Assembly: GCA_016868295.1 (NCBI GenBank)
Contig: VGHJ01000006.1
Span: 21,816-85,815 of the forward strand
Length of the DNA: 64,000 bases
Reading direction: 5' to 3'
Source: Betaproteobacteria bacterium
GTDB lineage: Bacteria; Pseudomonadota; Gammaproteobacteria; Burkholderiales; Rhodocyclaceae
The position numbers and the translations under genes were made by a program. The notes under the pieces were generated by a model, which saw nothing but the letters and a program-made list of their open reading frames with translations, was not told the origin of the DNA and made no database searches. This document shows, one piece after another, positions 41,265 to 49,969 of this stretch (position 1 is its first letter; the number at the start of each line of letters is the position of its first letter).

Positions 41265-42185
41265 TCAGGGAACGGGCACCGCGGCGACCAGCTTTCCGGC
41301 CATTTCCACCGACGAGGGCATGGTATTGCCCCCCGGGGCATGCAGCCGATGGCCGACGATCGCCGGCAGCACCGCCTGGACGTCCTCGGGCAATACGATA
41401 TCCCGCTGGTCGATCAGTGCCCAGGCGCGTGCGGCCCGGAGCAAGGCCAGGGCCGCACGCGGGCTCAGCCCGATCTGGTAGTCGGGCGAGCGTCGTGTGT
41501 GCTCGGCAATCGCCTGGACGTAGGCAATGAGCGCCGGAGAGGCGTGTACCAGGATAACGTTGCGCTGAAGCTCGATCAGCTGCCCAGGCTGCAGGCAAGG
41601 AGGCAGTCCGTTCAGCATGTCGCGGCGATCCGCGCCGGACAGCAACTCACGCTCGGCTGAATGATCTGGATAGCCCATCTCGATGCGCATCAGGAATCGG
41701 TCGAGTTGGGATTCCGGCAGCGGAAAGGTGCCGATTTGGTGATAGGGATTCTGGGTGGCAATGACGAAAAAAGGTTCCGGCAACAACCGTGTTTCCCCTT
41801 CGCAGGTGACCTGGTGCTCCTCCATTGCTTCCAGCAGGGCGCTTTGCGTTTTCGGCGTGGCCCGGTTGATTTCGTCGACCAGCACCACTTGCGAGAAGAT
41901 CGGCCCGGGGTGGAACTGGAAGCTGCCGCTGCCGCGATCGTAGATGGCCACACCCATGATGTCGGCTGGTAGCATGTCTGCGGTGCATTGGATGCGGTGA
42001 AAATCCAGGCCAAGCAGTTTTGCCAGAACATGCGCCAGGATGGTCTTGCCCATGCCCGGCAGATCCTCGATGAGCAAGTGACCCCGGGCGAGAAAGCACG
42101 TCAGGGCGAGTCGTATCTGGCGTTCCTTGCCCAGCACGATGCGGCCGGCCTGTCCGATGGTTTCGGCAATGGGGGATTCGGGCAT
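41265..42185 (-). CDS. MoxR-family AAA+ ATPase
   Basis: Cytoplasmic chaperone-like ATPase, 306 residues from ATG 42185. Walker A is EDLPGMGKT at 40-48, Walker B VVLVDEINRA at 100-109, sensor 1 FFVIATQNP, arginine finger region PESQLDRFLMRI, and a C-terminal lid domain with GLSPRAALALLRAARAWAL. It is the first gene of the moxR-DUF58-tgpA-mltB cluster. The long frame upstream of 42185 is antisense to the deacetylase-like gene. MoxR proteins usually assist metal insertion or assembly of VWA proteins; the client here is not known. Confidence 0.93.
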   Translation of the reverse strand: MPESPIAETIGQAGRIVLGKERQIRLALTCFLARGHLLIEDLPGMGKTILAHVLAKLLGLDFHRIQCTADMLPADIMGVAIYDRGSGSFQFHPGPIFSQVVLVDEINRATPKTQSALLEAMEEHQVTCEGETRLLPEPFFVIATQNPYHQIGTFPLPESQLDRFLMRIEMGYPDHSAERELLSGADRRDMLNGLPPCLQPGQLIELQRNVILVHASPALIAYVQAIAEHTRRSPDYQIGLSPRAALALLRAARAWALIDQRDIVLPEDVQAVLPAIVGHRLHAPGGNTMPSSVEMAGKLVAAVPVP

Positions 42186-42287
42186 GACTTGAGGCGGAAC
42201 GGGCAATAAGTGGATAATAGCAACGATGCGCAAGCATTCATATTGCAATTTCGCTCTGAAAAGGCCCGTGCCATACAGGGGCATTCG

Positions 42288-43211
42288 ATGACGACGGCAT
42301 TCATCACCCACCGCGACTGCTGGCTGCACGACATGGGCACGCATCACCCGGAATGCCCCGAGCGGCTGTCCGCCATCAGCGACCGGCTGATCGCCGCCGG
42401 CCTGGACATGTATCTGTCCTTTCACGACGCACCCCTGGCCACCATCGAGCAACTCGGGCGCGTACATCCCGAGGACTACATCCGCAACATCGCCGACAAT
42501 GCTCCGGAGAGCGGCATTGTCCATCTCGACCCGGACACGGCGATGAGCCCGGGCACCTGGCAGGCTGCCTTGCGCTCGGCGGGGGCGGGTGTCCTCGCGA
42601 CCGATCTCGTGATGAGCGGAAAGGCTGAAAACGCGTTCTGCAGCGTCAGGCCGCCGGGCCACCATGCCGAGCGCGCACGCGCGATGGGTTTCTGCTTTTT
42701 CAACAACATCGCAATTGCCGCGACCCATGCGCTGGAGGTGCACGGCCTGAAGCGGGTGGCGGTCATCGATTTCGACGTTCACCACGGTAACGGGACGGAA
42801 GACATCTTTTCGGGCGACGCGCGCGTCCTGATGGCCAGCACGTTCCAGCATCCTTTCTATCCCTACAGCGGCACCGAGTCGCCGGCGTCGAACATGGTGA
42901 ACGTCCCGGTTCCGGCGGGAACCCGCAGCGACGGCTTTCGCGAAGTGGTCGCCGATGTCTGGATGCCTGCCCTGCGCCGGTTCGCGCCGGAAGCGATTTT
43001 CATTTCCGCGGGCTTCGATGCGCATTACGAGGACGATATGGCCTCGCTGGGCCTGGTCGAGTCGGACTACGCCTGGGTCACACAGCAACTGAAATCAATC
43101 GCCGGCGAGTCGGCGCAGAGGCGCATCGTGTCGATGCTGGAAGGGGGCTATGCCCTGTCCGCCCTCGCGCGCAGCGTGACGGCCCATATCAAGGTTCTGG
43201 CCGATCTCTAG
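42288..43211 (+). CDS. histone deacetylase-family amidohydrolase
   Basis: Zinc-dependent deacetylase-like enzyme (HdaH/AcuC/acetylpolyamine amidohydrolase superfamily), 307 residues. The charge-relay His pair is RPPGHHAERARAMGFCFFNN (His125, His126); zinc ligands are Asp163 and His165 in IDFDVHHGNGT and an Asp in SAGFDAHYEDDMASL. Start ATG 42288 has AGGGG upstream and gives the usual N-terminus with HPECPERL. The natural substrate is not predictable from sequence. Divergent from moxR, about 100 bases apart. Confidence 0.92.
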   Translation: MTTAFITHRDCWLHDMGTHHPECPERLSAISDRLIAAGLDMYLSFHDAPLATIEQLGRVHPEDYIRNIADNAPESGIVHLDPDTAMSPGTWQAALRSAGAGVLATDLVMSGKAENAFCSVRPPGHHAERARAMGFCFFNNIAIAATHALEVHGLKRVAVIDFDVHHGNGTEDIFSGDARVLMASTFQHPFYPYSGTESPASNMVNVPVPAGTRSDGFREVVADVWMPALRRFAPEAIFISAGFDAHYEDDMASLGLVESDYAWVTQQLKSIAGESAQRRIVSMLEGGYALSALARSVTAHIKVLADL

Positions 43212-43331
43212 CGAAGGCAGGGAACGCCGCCCGTCCTTGGCTGTCAATCAGATGGCCAACTCGTTCATTTTCTTCCTGAAGCTGCCTTCATAAAGTAAAA
43301 TCCCCCATTCATTTTTTGCAGAATCCATTTC

Positions 43332-44210
43332 ATGATCAAAGGTTCCATAGTCGCCATCGTGACGCCCATGCGGGAAGATGGCAGCCTCGACTACCCCCGC
43401 CTCAAGTCGCTGGTGGATTTCCATGTGGCGGAAGGCACAGACGGAATTGTCATCGTCGGTACCACCGGAGAGTCGCCGACCGTCGATGTCGACGAGCATT
43501 GCGAACTGATCCGTGCCGCAGTCGAGTATGCGTCGGGACGCATACCGGTCGTCGCGGGGACCGGCGGTAATTCGACTTCGGAGGCAATCGAACTCACGGC
43601 GTACGCCCGCAAGGCCGGTGCGACGGCTTCCCTCAACGTCGTGCCCTATTACAACAAGCCGACGCAGGAAGGGCTCTACCGTCACTTCAAGGCGATTGCG
43701 GAGGCGGTCGATCTGCCGATGGTCCTCTACAACGTGCCCGGCCGCACGGTGGCGGACATGAGCAACGAAACCGTCCTGCGGCTGGCCCAGGTACCGGGTA
43801 TTCTCGGCATCAAGGACGCCACGGGCAATATGGAGCGCGGCACGGACCTCATCAAGCGCGCTCCGCAGGGATTTGCCCTCTACAGCGGAGACGATGCGAG
43901 CGCGCTGGCATTCATCCTGCTGGGCGGGCATGGCACCATTTCCGTGACGGCCAACGTGGCGCCGCGGCTGATGCACGAGATGTGCATGGCTGCCTTGGCG
44001 GGCGATTTGTCCAGGGCGCGCGCCATCAACGCTCGCCTGTTGGGGCTGCATCGCCATCTCTTCGTCGAAGCCAATCCTATCCCCGTCAAATGGGCCGTGA
44101 ACCAGATGGGACTGATGGAGAGCGGCATCCGCCTGCCGCTCACGCCGCTCTCGTCCGAATTTCACGAACGCGTGCGCCAGGCCATGCGCGATGCCGGCGT
44201 TGCAGTTTGA
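43332..44210 (+). CDS. dapA: 4-hydroxy-tetrahydrodipicolinate synthase
   Basis: First committed step of lysine and diaminopimelate synthesis: condenses pyruvate with aspartate semialdehyde. It has 292 residues, standard length. The Schiff-base Lys161 (GIKDATGN) and Tyr133 (LYNVPGRT) are at the same positions as in E. coli, and GTTGESPTV is the conserved phosphate-type loop. bamC follows after 27 bases, the same order as dapA-bamC in E. coli. Confidence 0.97.
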   Translation: MIKGSIVAIVTPMREDGSLDYPRLKSLVDFHVAEGTDGIVIVGTTGESPTVDVDEHCELIRAAVEYASGRIPVVAGTGGNSTSEAIELTAYARKAGATASLNVVPYYNKPTQEGLYRHFKAIAEAVDLPMVLYNVPGRTVADMSNETVLRLAQVPGILGIKDATGNMERGTDLIKRAPQGFALYSGDDASALAFILLGGHGTISVTANVAPRLMHEMCMAALAGDLSRARAINARLLGLHRHLFVEANPIPVKWAVNQMGLMESGIRLPLTPLSSEFHERVRQAMRDAGVAV

Positions 44211-44237
44211 TTCCAAACCTATCCTGAAGGACGGAGC

Positions 44238-45371
44238 ATGATTCGCAAGCTGTCCAAGTCGTTGCTGCTTTTTTCGCTGACGGCAATCCTGGCGAGTTGT
44301 TCGACTTCGATGATCGAGTCGAAGAAGATCGATTACAAGACGGCGGGTAAACTGCCGCCCTTGGAAATTCCCCCCGACCTGACCTCGCCCAGCCGGGACG
44401 AGCGCTATACCGTGCCGGACGTCAGTCCGCGCGGCACGGCCACTTTCTCGGCTTACAGCGCCGAACGCAGCGGCACCAGGGATGCGACCGCCGTCGAAGT
44501 TCTGCCGCAGGTCGACAAAATGCGCGTCGAGCGGTCGGGCAGCCAGCGCTGGCTGGTCGTTGCCGGAACGCCCGACAAGCTCTGGCTCAATATCAAGGAT
44601 TTCTGGCAGGAGTTGGGGTTCATCGTCAACCTGGAACTTCCCGATGCCGGAATCATGGAGACGGACTGGGCCGAGAACCGCGCCAAGCTGCCGCAGGACG
44701 TCATTCGCGCCACCCTCGGCAAGTTCCTCGATCAGATCTATTCGACGCCGGAACGCGACAAGTTCCGCACACGCCTGGAGAAGGGCGCGGAAGCCGGCAC
44801 CACGGAGATATACATCAGCCATCGTGGCATGTATGAGGCCTACGCCGACGAGGGCAAGGGTCGTACGGTATGGCAGCCGCGCCCGGCCGATCCGGAACTC
44901 GAGGCTGAGATGTTGCGCAGACTCATGGTGCGCCTGGGAACGGAGGAAACGCGCGCCAAGACTCTCATGGCTGCGGACACCAAGAAAGAAGAAAAGGCGC
45001 GCATGGTCAGGTCCGCCGGCGGGGTCGGCACGCTGCAGCTGCTGGAGAGTTTCGATCGCTCGTGGCGTCGCGTCGGCTTGGCGCTGGATCGTGTTGGCTT
45101 CACGGTGGAGGACCGGGATCGCGCCAACGGGCTGTATTTCGTCCGCTATGTCGATCCGGAGGCCATGGACAGCAAGAAATCGGAGGGCGGCTTGCTCAGC
45201 AAGCTCAAATTCTGGGGTGGCGGCAAGCCGGCGGCCAACCAGCAGTTCCGTATCCTCGTCAAAGGGGAAGGCGGGGAGAGCAGCGTCCAGGTACTGACGC
45301 GAGAAGGCGGGGTGGACAACTCAGAGACGGCGAAGAAGATCCTGGGGCTGCTCTACGACCAGCTCAAATAA
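44238..45371 (+). CDS. bamC: outer membrane protein assembly factor BamC
   Basis: Lipoprotein of the BAM complex that inserts outer-membrane proteins, 377 residues. The signal peptide ends in lipobox LASC with Cys21. The N-terminal unstructured segment has KTAGKLPPLEIPPDLTSP, the conserved BamD-binding stretch, followed by two helix-grip domains. Its stop overlaps the start of the metallo-hydrolase gene (TAATG). Order dapA-bamC is conserved. Confidence 0.93.
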   Translation: MIRKLSKSLLLFSLTAILASCSTSMIESKKIDYKTAGKLPPLEIPPDLTSPSRDERYTVPDVSPRGTATFSAYSAERSGTRDATAVEVLPQVDKMRVERSGSQRWLVVAGTPDKLWLNIKDFWQELGFIVNLELPDAGIMETDWAENRAKLPQDVIRATLGKFLDQIYSTPERDKFRTRLEKGAEAGTTEIYISHRGMYEAYADEGKGRTVWQPRPADPELEAEMLRRLMVRLGTEETRAKTLMAADTKKEEKARMVRSAGGVGTLQLLESFDRSWRRVGLALDRVGFTVEDRDRANGLYFVRYVDPEAMDSKKSEGGLLSKLKFWGGGKPAANQQFRILVKGEGGESSVQVLTREGGVDNSETAKKILGLLYDQLK

Positions 45372-46138
45372 TGCGCTTTGCATCGCTGGGCAGCGGGAGC
45401 AAGGGCAATGCGCTGCTGGTGGAGGCGGGTCAAACCAGGATCCTTCTCGATTGCGGTTTCGGCCCTCGTGAAATCGCTGCGCGGCTGGCGCGGCTGGGTT
45501 GCGGGCCTGAAACGCTTTCCGGCATTCTCGTCACCCATGAACACAGCGATCACATTGCCGGTGCGTTCACGCTGGCCGGCCGATGGCGGCTCGGCATCTG
45601 GATGACCCATGGCACGCTGTCAGCCTGCCGCGGCGCAGGAAGCGAGGACGCTTGCGTGGAAGTGATCGACAGCCACCGTCCTTTTCGTGTCGGCGACCTG
45701 GAAGTCCAGCCCTTTCCCGTTCCCCATGACGCACGCGAACCGGTGCAATTCACCTTCTCGGACGGACGCCACCGGCTGGGCGTGCTGACCGACCTGGGCT
45801 GTACAACGCCTCATGTGAAGCGGACGCTGAGCGGATGCGATGCCTTGGTGCTGGAATGCAATCACGACGAGGAAATGTTGCGGACTGGCGATTACCCCCT
45901 CATGCTCAAGCGCCGCATCGGCGGGCGCCTGGGACACCTCGACAACGCATCGGCGGCCGGCTTGCTGAAGGCGATCGATGTCAGCCGTCTCCGGCATATC
46001 GTTGCCGCCCACTTGAGCCAGCAGAACAATACGCCGGCCCTGGCCAGAAGGGCGCTTGCCGCAGCGCTGGGGTGTGCCGACGCATGGATCGGGGTAGCCG
46101 ACCAGGATGAGGGGTTTGGCTGGCGCGACCTCCTCTAG
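45371..46138 (+). CDS. metallo-beta-lactamase-fold hydrolase (YycJ/WalJ-like)
   Basis: A 255-residue MBL-fold protein. MRFASLGSGSKGNALLVE is the typical N-terminus; the metal motif is THEHSDH with His56, His58, Asp60 and His61; later ligands appear in FPVPHDAREP, TDLGC and AAHLSQQNN. These features fit the YycJ/WalJ group, proposed exonucleases or phosphodiesterases, but activity is not proven. The start overlaps the bamC stop by one base, so it is translated from the dapA-bamC message. A terminator follows. Confidence 0.88.
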   Translation: MRFASLGSGSKGNALLVEAGQTRILLDCGFGPREIAARLARLGCGPETLSGILVTHEHSDHIAGAFTLAGRWRLGIWMTHGTLSACRGAGSEDACVEVIDSHRPFRVGDLEVQPFPVPHDAREPVQFTFSDGRHRLGVLTDLGCTTPHVKRTLSGCDALVLECNHDEEMLRTGDYPLMLKRRIGGRLGHLDNASAAGLLKAIDVSRLRHIVAAHLSQQNNTPALARRALAAALGCADAWIGVADQDEGFGWRDLL

Positions 46139-46164
46139 AGCGATATCCGGTAAAACGAGTGGAC

Positions 46165-46195
46165 AAAAAAAGCCGGCTCGAAAGCCGGCTTTTTT
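46165..46195. terminator. bidirectional terminator after the metallo-hydrolase gene
   Basis: AAAAAAAGCCGGCT (46165-46178) pairs with AGCCGGCTTTTTT (46183-46195) around CGAA. It lies between convergent genes and can serve both. Confidence 0.88.
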
Positions 46196-46212
46196 GTCTT
46201 GGCTGAGCCGAA

Positions 46213-46482
46213 TTACTTCTTCGGCTCTTCCTTCTTGGCTTCCATGCCGGACATACCGCCCATGCCGGACATGCCGCTCATGCCTTGCTGGCCGGCCATG
46301 CCGCCCATTCCTTCCATGCCCTTCTGGCCTTCCATACCGGCCATGCCGCCCATACCGGCAGGCTGGGCCGGGGCAGCGGCGGGAGCGGGAGCCGGGGCCG
46401 CGGCGGGCTTGGCTTCTTCTTTCTTGCCGCAGGCGGTCAGGGCCACGGCGACGAGAGCAGCAACGAGGAGAGAGTGTTTCAT
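46213..46482 (-). CDS. small Met/Gly-rich lipoprotein
   Basis: An 89-residue predicted lipoprotein, not a recognised family. Signal peptide 1-17 ends in lipobox LTAC (Cys18). Residues about 21-42 are Ala/Pro-rich with Lys/Glu; residues about 43-80 hold eleven Gly-Met steps in an irregular GM-x-GM pattern (GMGGMAGMEG, GMSGMSGMGGMSGM); the end is charged (EAKKEEPKK). No Cys or His besides the lipid Cys and His3. Met-rich periplasmic proteins can bind copper(I) or serve as oxidant sinks, but that is speculation here. Shine-Dalgarno AAGGGA precedes the ATG. The 135-base upstream region is AT-rich with two perfect palindromes. Confidence 0.85.
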   Translation of the reverse strand: MKHSLLVAALVAVALTACGKKEEAKPAAAPAPAPAAAPAQPAGMGGMAGMEGQKGMEGMGGMAGQQGMSGMSGMGGMSGMEAKKEEPKK

Positions 46483-46491
46483 GTGATTTCC

Positions 46492-46535
46492 CTTATCGAT
46501 AAGATATGTTTGAGTGCAACTTGCCAAAATTTTGG
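46492..46535 (-). promoter_or_regulatory. two perfect palindromes upstream of the Met/Gly lipoprotein
   Basis: CTTATCGATAAG (46492-46503) and CCAAAATTTTGG (46524-46535) are each perfect 12-bp palindromes, 10 and 42 bases upstream of the lipoprotein ATG on the minus strand. They could be operator sites or small RNA hairpins; no protein is assigned. Confidence 0.4.
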
Positions 46536-46617
46536 TTTTGGCCCGGGGGTCGCCCAAGCCAATTGTCAATATTATCAAAAAACGATAAAAAAACCATCCC
46601 TGTCCCCTTCAGGCCGA

Positions 46618-47103
46618 TCAGAGGCCAAGGTGGGTCGCGGACGCGCCCGGCAACGATTGAAGCCACAGATCCTCGAAGCGCTGCTGCCAATCATGGACCT
46701 CTACGGGTTGTTCCAGCAGCTTCTTGCCCCGAAAGAAATCGGCATGGAAACGGATGGCCGCACTGATGCCATCGACCAGGAACAGGCAGTCGTCGAGGGT
46801 GCGCAGGGAATCCGGTGTCTGCCGCACGCTGAAGCAATGACCATAGCGCTTAAGGAGGGTCATCAATCGCGGCGAATGGCGTGTCAGGTGATCCAAGTCG
46901 TGAAGCGCGACGCGCAGCTTGCGATCTTGCCCTCCAGCGAGAAACGCAGCGAGCGCTTCCGACCGCGTCCGGGTATCCAATTCGAGTTTCTTCAGGTCCG
47001 TATCGAAAATGCAGACTTCCTTTCGCGCGCCGGCAAGAACTTCGTCCAGGGCCTGCAGAAAGGCGGCACGCGTGTCGAAGGGTTGGCCAGGAGCATCCGG
47101 CAT
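46618..47103 (-). CDS. conserved protein of unknown function
   Basis: A 161-residue protein from ATG 47103; I do not recognise a characterised family with certainty. It begins MPDAPGQPFDTRAAFLQALDE, then EVCIFDTDLKKLELDT, HDLDHLTRHSPRLMTLL, and a C-terminal FHADFFRGKKLLEQPVEVHDW. The pattern of spaced acidic and His residues (FDTDL, HDLDHL, HADF) is faintly reminiscent of phospholipase D-type folds, but no HKD motif is present. No convincing Shine-Dalgarno is seen; alternative starts are GTG 47115 and ATG 47118. It is divergent from rlmD and 135 bases upstream of the lipoprotein gene. Confidence 0.7.
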   Translation of the reverse strand: MPDAPGQPFDTRAAFLQALDEVLAGARKEVCIFDTDLKKLELDTRTRSEALAAFLAGGQDRKLRVALHDLDHLTRHSPRLMTLLKRYGHCFSVRQTPDSLRTLDDCLFLVDGISAAIRFHADFFRGKKLLEQPVEVHDWQQRFEDLWLQSLPGASATHLGL

Positions 47104-47216
47104 GGACTTTGTCACCATATGGGGGAGACGACATCCTAGGGTAACCTGGCAGGCGTTGCAATTCCTGACGTCGTGCCTACAATTGCGCTCCCCATGCATC
47201 GGACTCCCGGTAGAAC

Positions 47217-48515
47217 ATGCCACAAGCCACCATTGAATCGCTGGATCACGAAGGCAGGGGTGTTGCGCGTTGCGAAGGCAAAACGGTCTTCGTCGAAGGC
47301 GCGCTGCCCGGGGAGGAGGTGGTCTACTCGAGCTATCGCAGGAAACCGAACTACGAACTGGCCACGGCAAGCCGGATCGTTCGGCCCAGCGCCCTGCGTG
47401 TGTCGCCCCGCTGTCCGCATTTCGGCATTTGCGGCGGCTGCAGCATACAGCATCTCGACCTGAAGGGGCAGGCCGCCATCAAGCAGCGGGTGATCGAGGA
47501 CGCCTTCTGGCACATTGCACGGCTGCATCCGGAAGTGGTTTATCCGGCCATTTACGGATCGCCCTGGGGTTACCGTTCCCGCGCCAGGCTTTCGGTTCGG
47601 CTGGTGCCGAAGAAAGGCGGGGTGCTGGTCGGCTTTCACGAAAAACGGAGCAGCTACATTGCCGACATGGACAGTTGCGAGGTGCTTCCCGCACCGATTT
47701 CGGCCCTGCTGCCGATGTTGCGGGTTCTGGTCGGATCGCTCTCGATAGCCGACCGCCTGCCGCAGATCGAGGTGGCGGTGGGCGATGCCGTCAGCGTGCT
47801 GGTCTTGCGCATCCTGCAGCCGCTGACGACATCCGACGAAGCCTTGCTGCGGCAATTCGCCGAAGCGCAGGGCATCCAGTTCTGGCTGCAGACGGGCGGA
47901 CCGGAAACCGCCCGGCCCTTCCACCCCCTCGAGGCTCCTTCGCTCGGCTATGACCTGCCGGACTTCAATCTGCGCCTGGAGTTCAGGCCCAACGAGTTTA
48001 CGCAGGTCAATCATGGCATCAACCGCATGCTCTTGCGACGCGCCATCCACCTGTTGCAGCCGCAGACGGGTGAGCGCATCGGGGACCTGTTCTGCGGCCT
48101 GGGGAACTTTACCTTGCCCATTGCGCGCAGTGGTGCCTTGGCGTTCGGCGTGGAGGGCAGCTCGGTCCTGGTGCGGCGCGCCGAGGAGAACGCGGCCCTG
48201 AATCGTCTGACCGGCAATACCGGATTCGCCGTCGCAAATCTTTTCGAGGCGACACCCGCCATGATCGCCGGCTGGGGACGTCTCGACAAGTGGCTGGTCG
48301 ATCCGCCGCGCGAGGGCGCCATCGAACTGATGAAGGCGCTGGGCACGGAGGCTCCGCGCCGCATCGTGTATGTCTCCTGCAACCCAGCCACGCTGGCGCG
48401 CGACGCCGCCGTTCTGGTGCACGAGCGAGGCTACCGTTTGCTTGGCGCGGGCATCGCCAACATGTTTCCGCAGACTTCGCACGTCGAATCGATCGCCCTC
48501 TTCGAGAGGGAATGA
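47217..48515 (+). CDS. rlmD: 23S rRNA (uracil-1939-C5)-methyltransferase
   Basis: Methylates U1939 of 23S rRNA using SAM. It has 432 residues: an N-terminal TRAM domain (about 1-55), a 4Fe-4S site with Cys66, Cys72, Cys75 and Cys154, and a C-terminal methyltransferase domain with motif [15 protein letters not shown] and catalytic Cys388 in [10 protein letters not shown]. The TRAM plus cluster arrangement favours RlmD over TrmA or RlmC. A terminator follows directly after the stop. Confidence 0.93.
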   Translation: MPQATIESLDHEGRGVARCEGKTVFVEGALPGEEVVYSSYRRKPNYELATASRIVRPSALRVSPRCPHFGICGGCSIQHLDLKGQAAIKQRVIEDAFWHIARLHPEVVYPAIYGSPWGYRSRARLSVRLVPKKGGVLVGFHEKRSSYIADMDSCEVLPAPISALLPMLRVLVGSLSIADRLPQIEVAVGDAVSVLVLRILQPLTTSDEALLRQFAEAQGIQFWLQTGGPETARPFHPLEAPSLGYDLPDFNLRLEFRPNEFTQVNHGINRMLLRRAIHLLQPQTGERIGDLFCGLGNFTLPIARSGALAFGVEGSSVLVRRAEENAALNRLTGNTGFAVANLFEATPAMIAGWGRLDKWLVDPPREGAIELMKALGTEAPRRIVYVSCNPATLARDAAVLVHERGYRLLGAGIANMFPQTSHVESIALFERE

Positions 48516-48541
48516 AAAAAGGCGGCCGCAGCCGCCTTTTT
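48516..48541. terminator. bidirectional terminator between rlmD and the YccA-like gene
   Basis: AAAAAGGCGGC (48516-48526) pairs with GCCGCCTTTTT (48531-48541) around CGCA. It lies between convergent genes. Confidence 0.88.
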
Positions 48542-48557
48542 GCTTGGGTCGTCCCGC

Positions 48558-49247
48558 TCAGTCGCGCTCGCCGGCGAAGGCCAGCAGCAGGTTGAGCAGA
48601 TGCACGAACAGGTTGTAGATATCCAGGTAGATCGACAGCGTGGCGACGATGTAGTTGTCCTCGCCGCCGGTGACGATGCGGCTCACGTCGTAGAGAATGT
48701 AGGCCGAGAAGATCAGCACTGCAATGGCGGAAATGGTCAGGGACAGCGCCGGGATCTGCAGGAAGATGTTGGCCAGCATCGCAACGAGCAGCAGGATCAC
48801 CCCGACGAAGAGGAACTTGCCCATGAAGCCGAAGTCCTTCTTGGTCACGGTGGCGATGCCCGCCAGCGTCAGGAAGATGATGCTGGTGCCCGCGGCGGCG
48901 GTGGCGATCAGCGCGCCGCCGTTGCGGAAGCCCAGGCTGACCTGAAGGATCGGCCCGAGCATGATTCCCATGAGGAACGTGAAGCCGAGCAGCAGGATGA
49001 CGCCAAAGCCGCTGTTCTTGGCCTTCCCGATGCCCCACATGAAGCCCCAGGCAACAGCCAGGAAGAGCAGGAAGGAGATGATCGGGCTGCCCGCCATGAA
49101 GGCGAAGTTGAGTTGCACGCCGACCAGTGCGCCGACAGCGGTGGGCAGCAGGGAGAGGGCAAGCAGCGTATAGGTGTTGCGCAGGACGCGGTTTTGCTGG
49201 ATGGCCAGCTCCGTTGACACGTTTCCGACGGCTTGAACAGGTTGCAT
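48558..49247 (-). CDS. Bax inhibitor-1/YccA family membrane protein
   Basis: A 229-residue integral inner-membrane protein with seven predicted helices, the BI-1 (TMBIM) plan. Helices include TLLALSLLPTAVGALVGV, FLLFLAVAWGFMWGIG, and a last pair in the conserved SAYILYDVSRIVTGGEDNYI and LSIYLDIYNLFVHLLNLLL. The conserved Asp residues in SAYILYD and YLDIYN fit the proposed pH-sensing leak of YetJ-like members. E. coli YccA interacts with FtsH, but no such link is visible here. An inverted repeat lies in its upstream region. Confidence 0.93.
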   Translation of the reverse strand: MQPVQAVGNVSTELAIQQNRVLRNTYTLLALSLLPTAVGALVGVQLNFAFMAGSPIISFLLFLAVAWGFMWGIGKAKNSGFGVILLLGFTFLMGIMLGPILQVSLGFRNGGALIATAAAGTSIIFLTLAGIATVTKKDFGFMGKFLFVGVILLLVAMLANIFLQIPALSLTISAIAVLIFSAYILYDVSRIVTGGEDNYIVATLSIYLDIYNLFVHLLNLLLAFAGERD

Positions 49248-49272
49248 CGACTCCTCCGGTTACGGAAAATAA

Positions 49273-49293
49273 CTTTCGTAAGACTAGCGAAAG
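49273..49293 (-). promoter_or_regulatory. inverted repeat upstream of the YccA-like gene
   Basis: CTTTCG (49273-49278), nine bases, CGAAAG (49288-49293): a perfect 6-bp inverted repeat, 26 bases upstream of the ATG. It may be an operator or a leader hairpin. Confidence 0.3.
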
Positions 49294-49362
49294 CGCAGGA
49301 AAGTTTCAATCGTTTCCATACAACAAGGCGCTTCTTGTGGCATGATGAAATTCAAGACCTTA

Positions 49363-49452
49363 GGAAGGTTGGCAGAGCGGTTTAATGCACCGGTCTTGAA
49401 AACCGGCGTGCTCGAAAGGGCACCGTGAGTTCGAATCTCACACCTTCCGCCA
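49363..49452 (+). tRNA. tRNA-Ser (anticodon TGA)
   Basis: A 90-base type II tRNA with encoded CCA. Acceptor GGAAGGT pairs with ACCTTCC (49442-49448), discriminator G; anticodon stem CCGGT/ACCGG encloses CTTGAAA; a long variable arm is present. Confidence 0.97.
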
Positions 49453-49453
49453 G

Positions 49454-49909
49454 CTAATCCTGCGTTTCCTCGCGTCGCGTCTCGGCCCAGCAGTTGGGGG
49501 TCTCGTAGAGGCGAACCAGTTCCAGACGCAGGTTGTTGCCGTAGGTGTCCCGATAGACCCTGTCGAGAAGCGTGAAGGCCACAGCGGCCAGGTTTTCCGC
49601 GGTCGGCACTACGTCCAGCACAACAGTCTTGTGCCCAGGCAGGCTATCGAGAAAGCCCAGCAGGGCGGTGTCGCCGCGCCAAACCAGGAAGGCATGGTCC
49701 CAGGCGTCCACCAGGTTCTCCTTGGCCAATGCCTTGACGTCGGAAAAGTCCATTACCATGCCATTCACGGGCGAACCGGGCTGCCTGATGACCTCGCCCA
49801 GCAGGGTGATCTCGATGGCGTAGCGATGGCCGTGCAGATGCCGGCACTGGCTCTGGTGATCGGGGATGCGGTGGCCTGAATCGAATTCGAGGCGGCGGGT
49901 TATGCGCAT
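49454..49909 (-). CDS. queD: 6-carboxy-5,6,7,8-tetrahydropterin synthase (QueD)
   Basis: Second step of queuosine (7-deazaguanine) synthesis. It has 151 residues with zinc ligands His13, His26 and His28 (CRHLHGHRY) and catalytic Cys22. The acid in VMDFSDVKAL and the later DHAFLV and PTAENLA segments are typical of the PTPS/QueD family. The stop is one base from the tRNA-Ser 3' end on the other strand. The PTPS family also includes sepiapterin-type enzymes, but the Cys-x3-HxH spacing fits QueD. Other queuosine genes are not seen. Confidence 0.9.
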   Translation of the reverse strand: MRITRRLEFDSGHRIPDHQSQCRHLHGHRYAIEITLLGEVIRQPGSPVNGMVMDFSDVKALAKENLVDAWDHAFLVWRGDTALLGFLDSLPGHKTVVLDVVPTAENLAAVAFTLLDRVYRDTYGNNLRLELVRLYETPNCWAETRREETQD

Positions 49910-49969
49910 GGTGCCTCTGGAAATGGCGGGAGCGGCGGCGAATTATAACCGCTTGAGTCGAGGCAGGAA

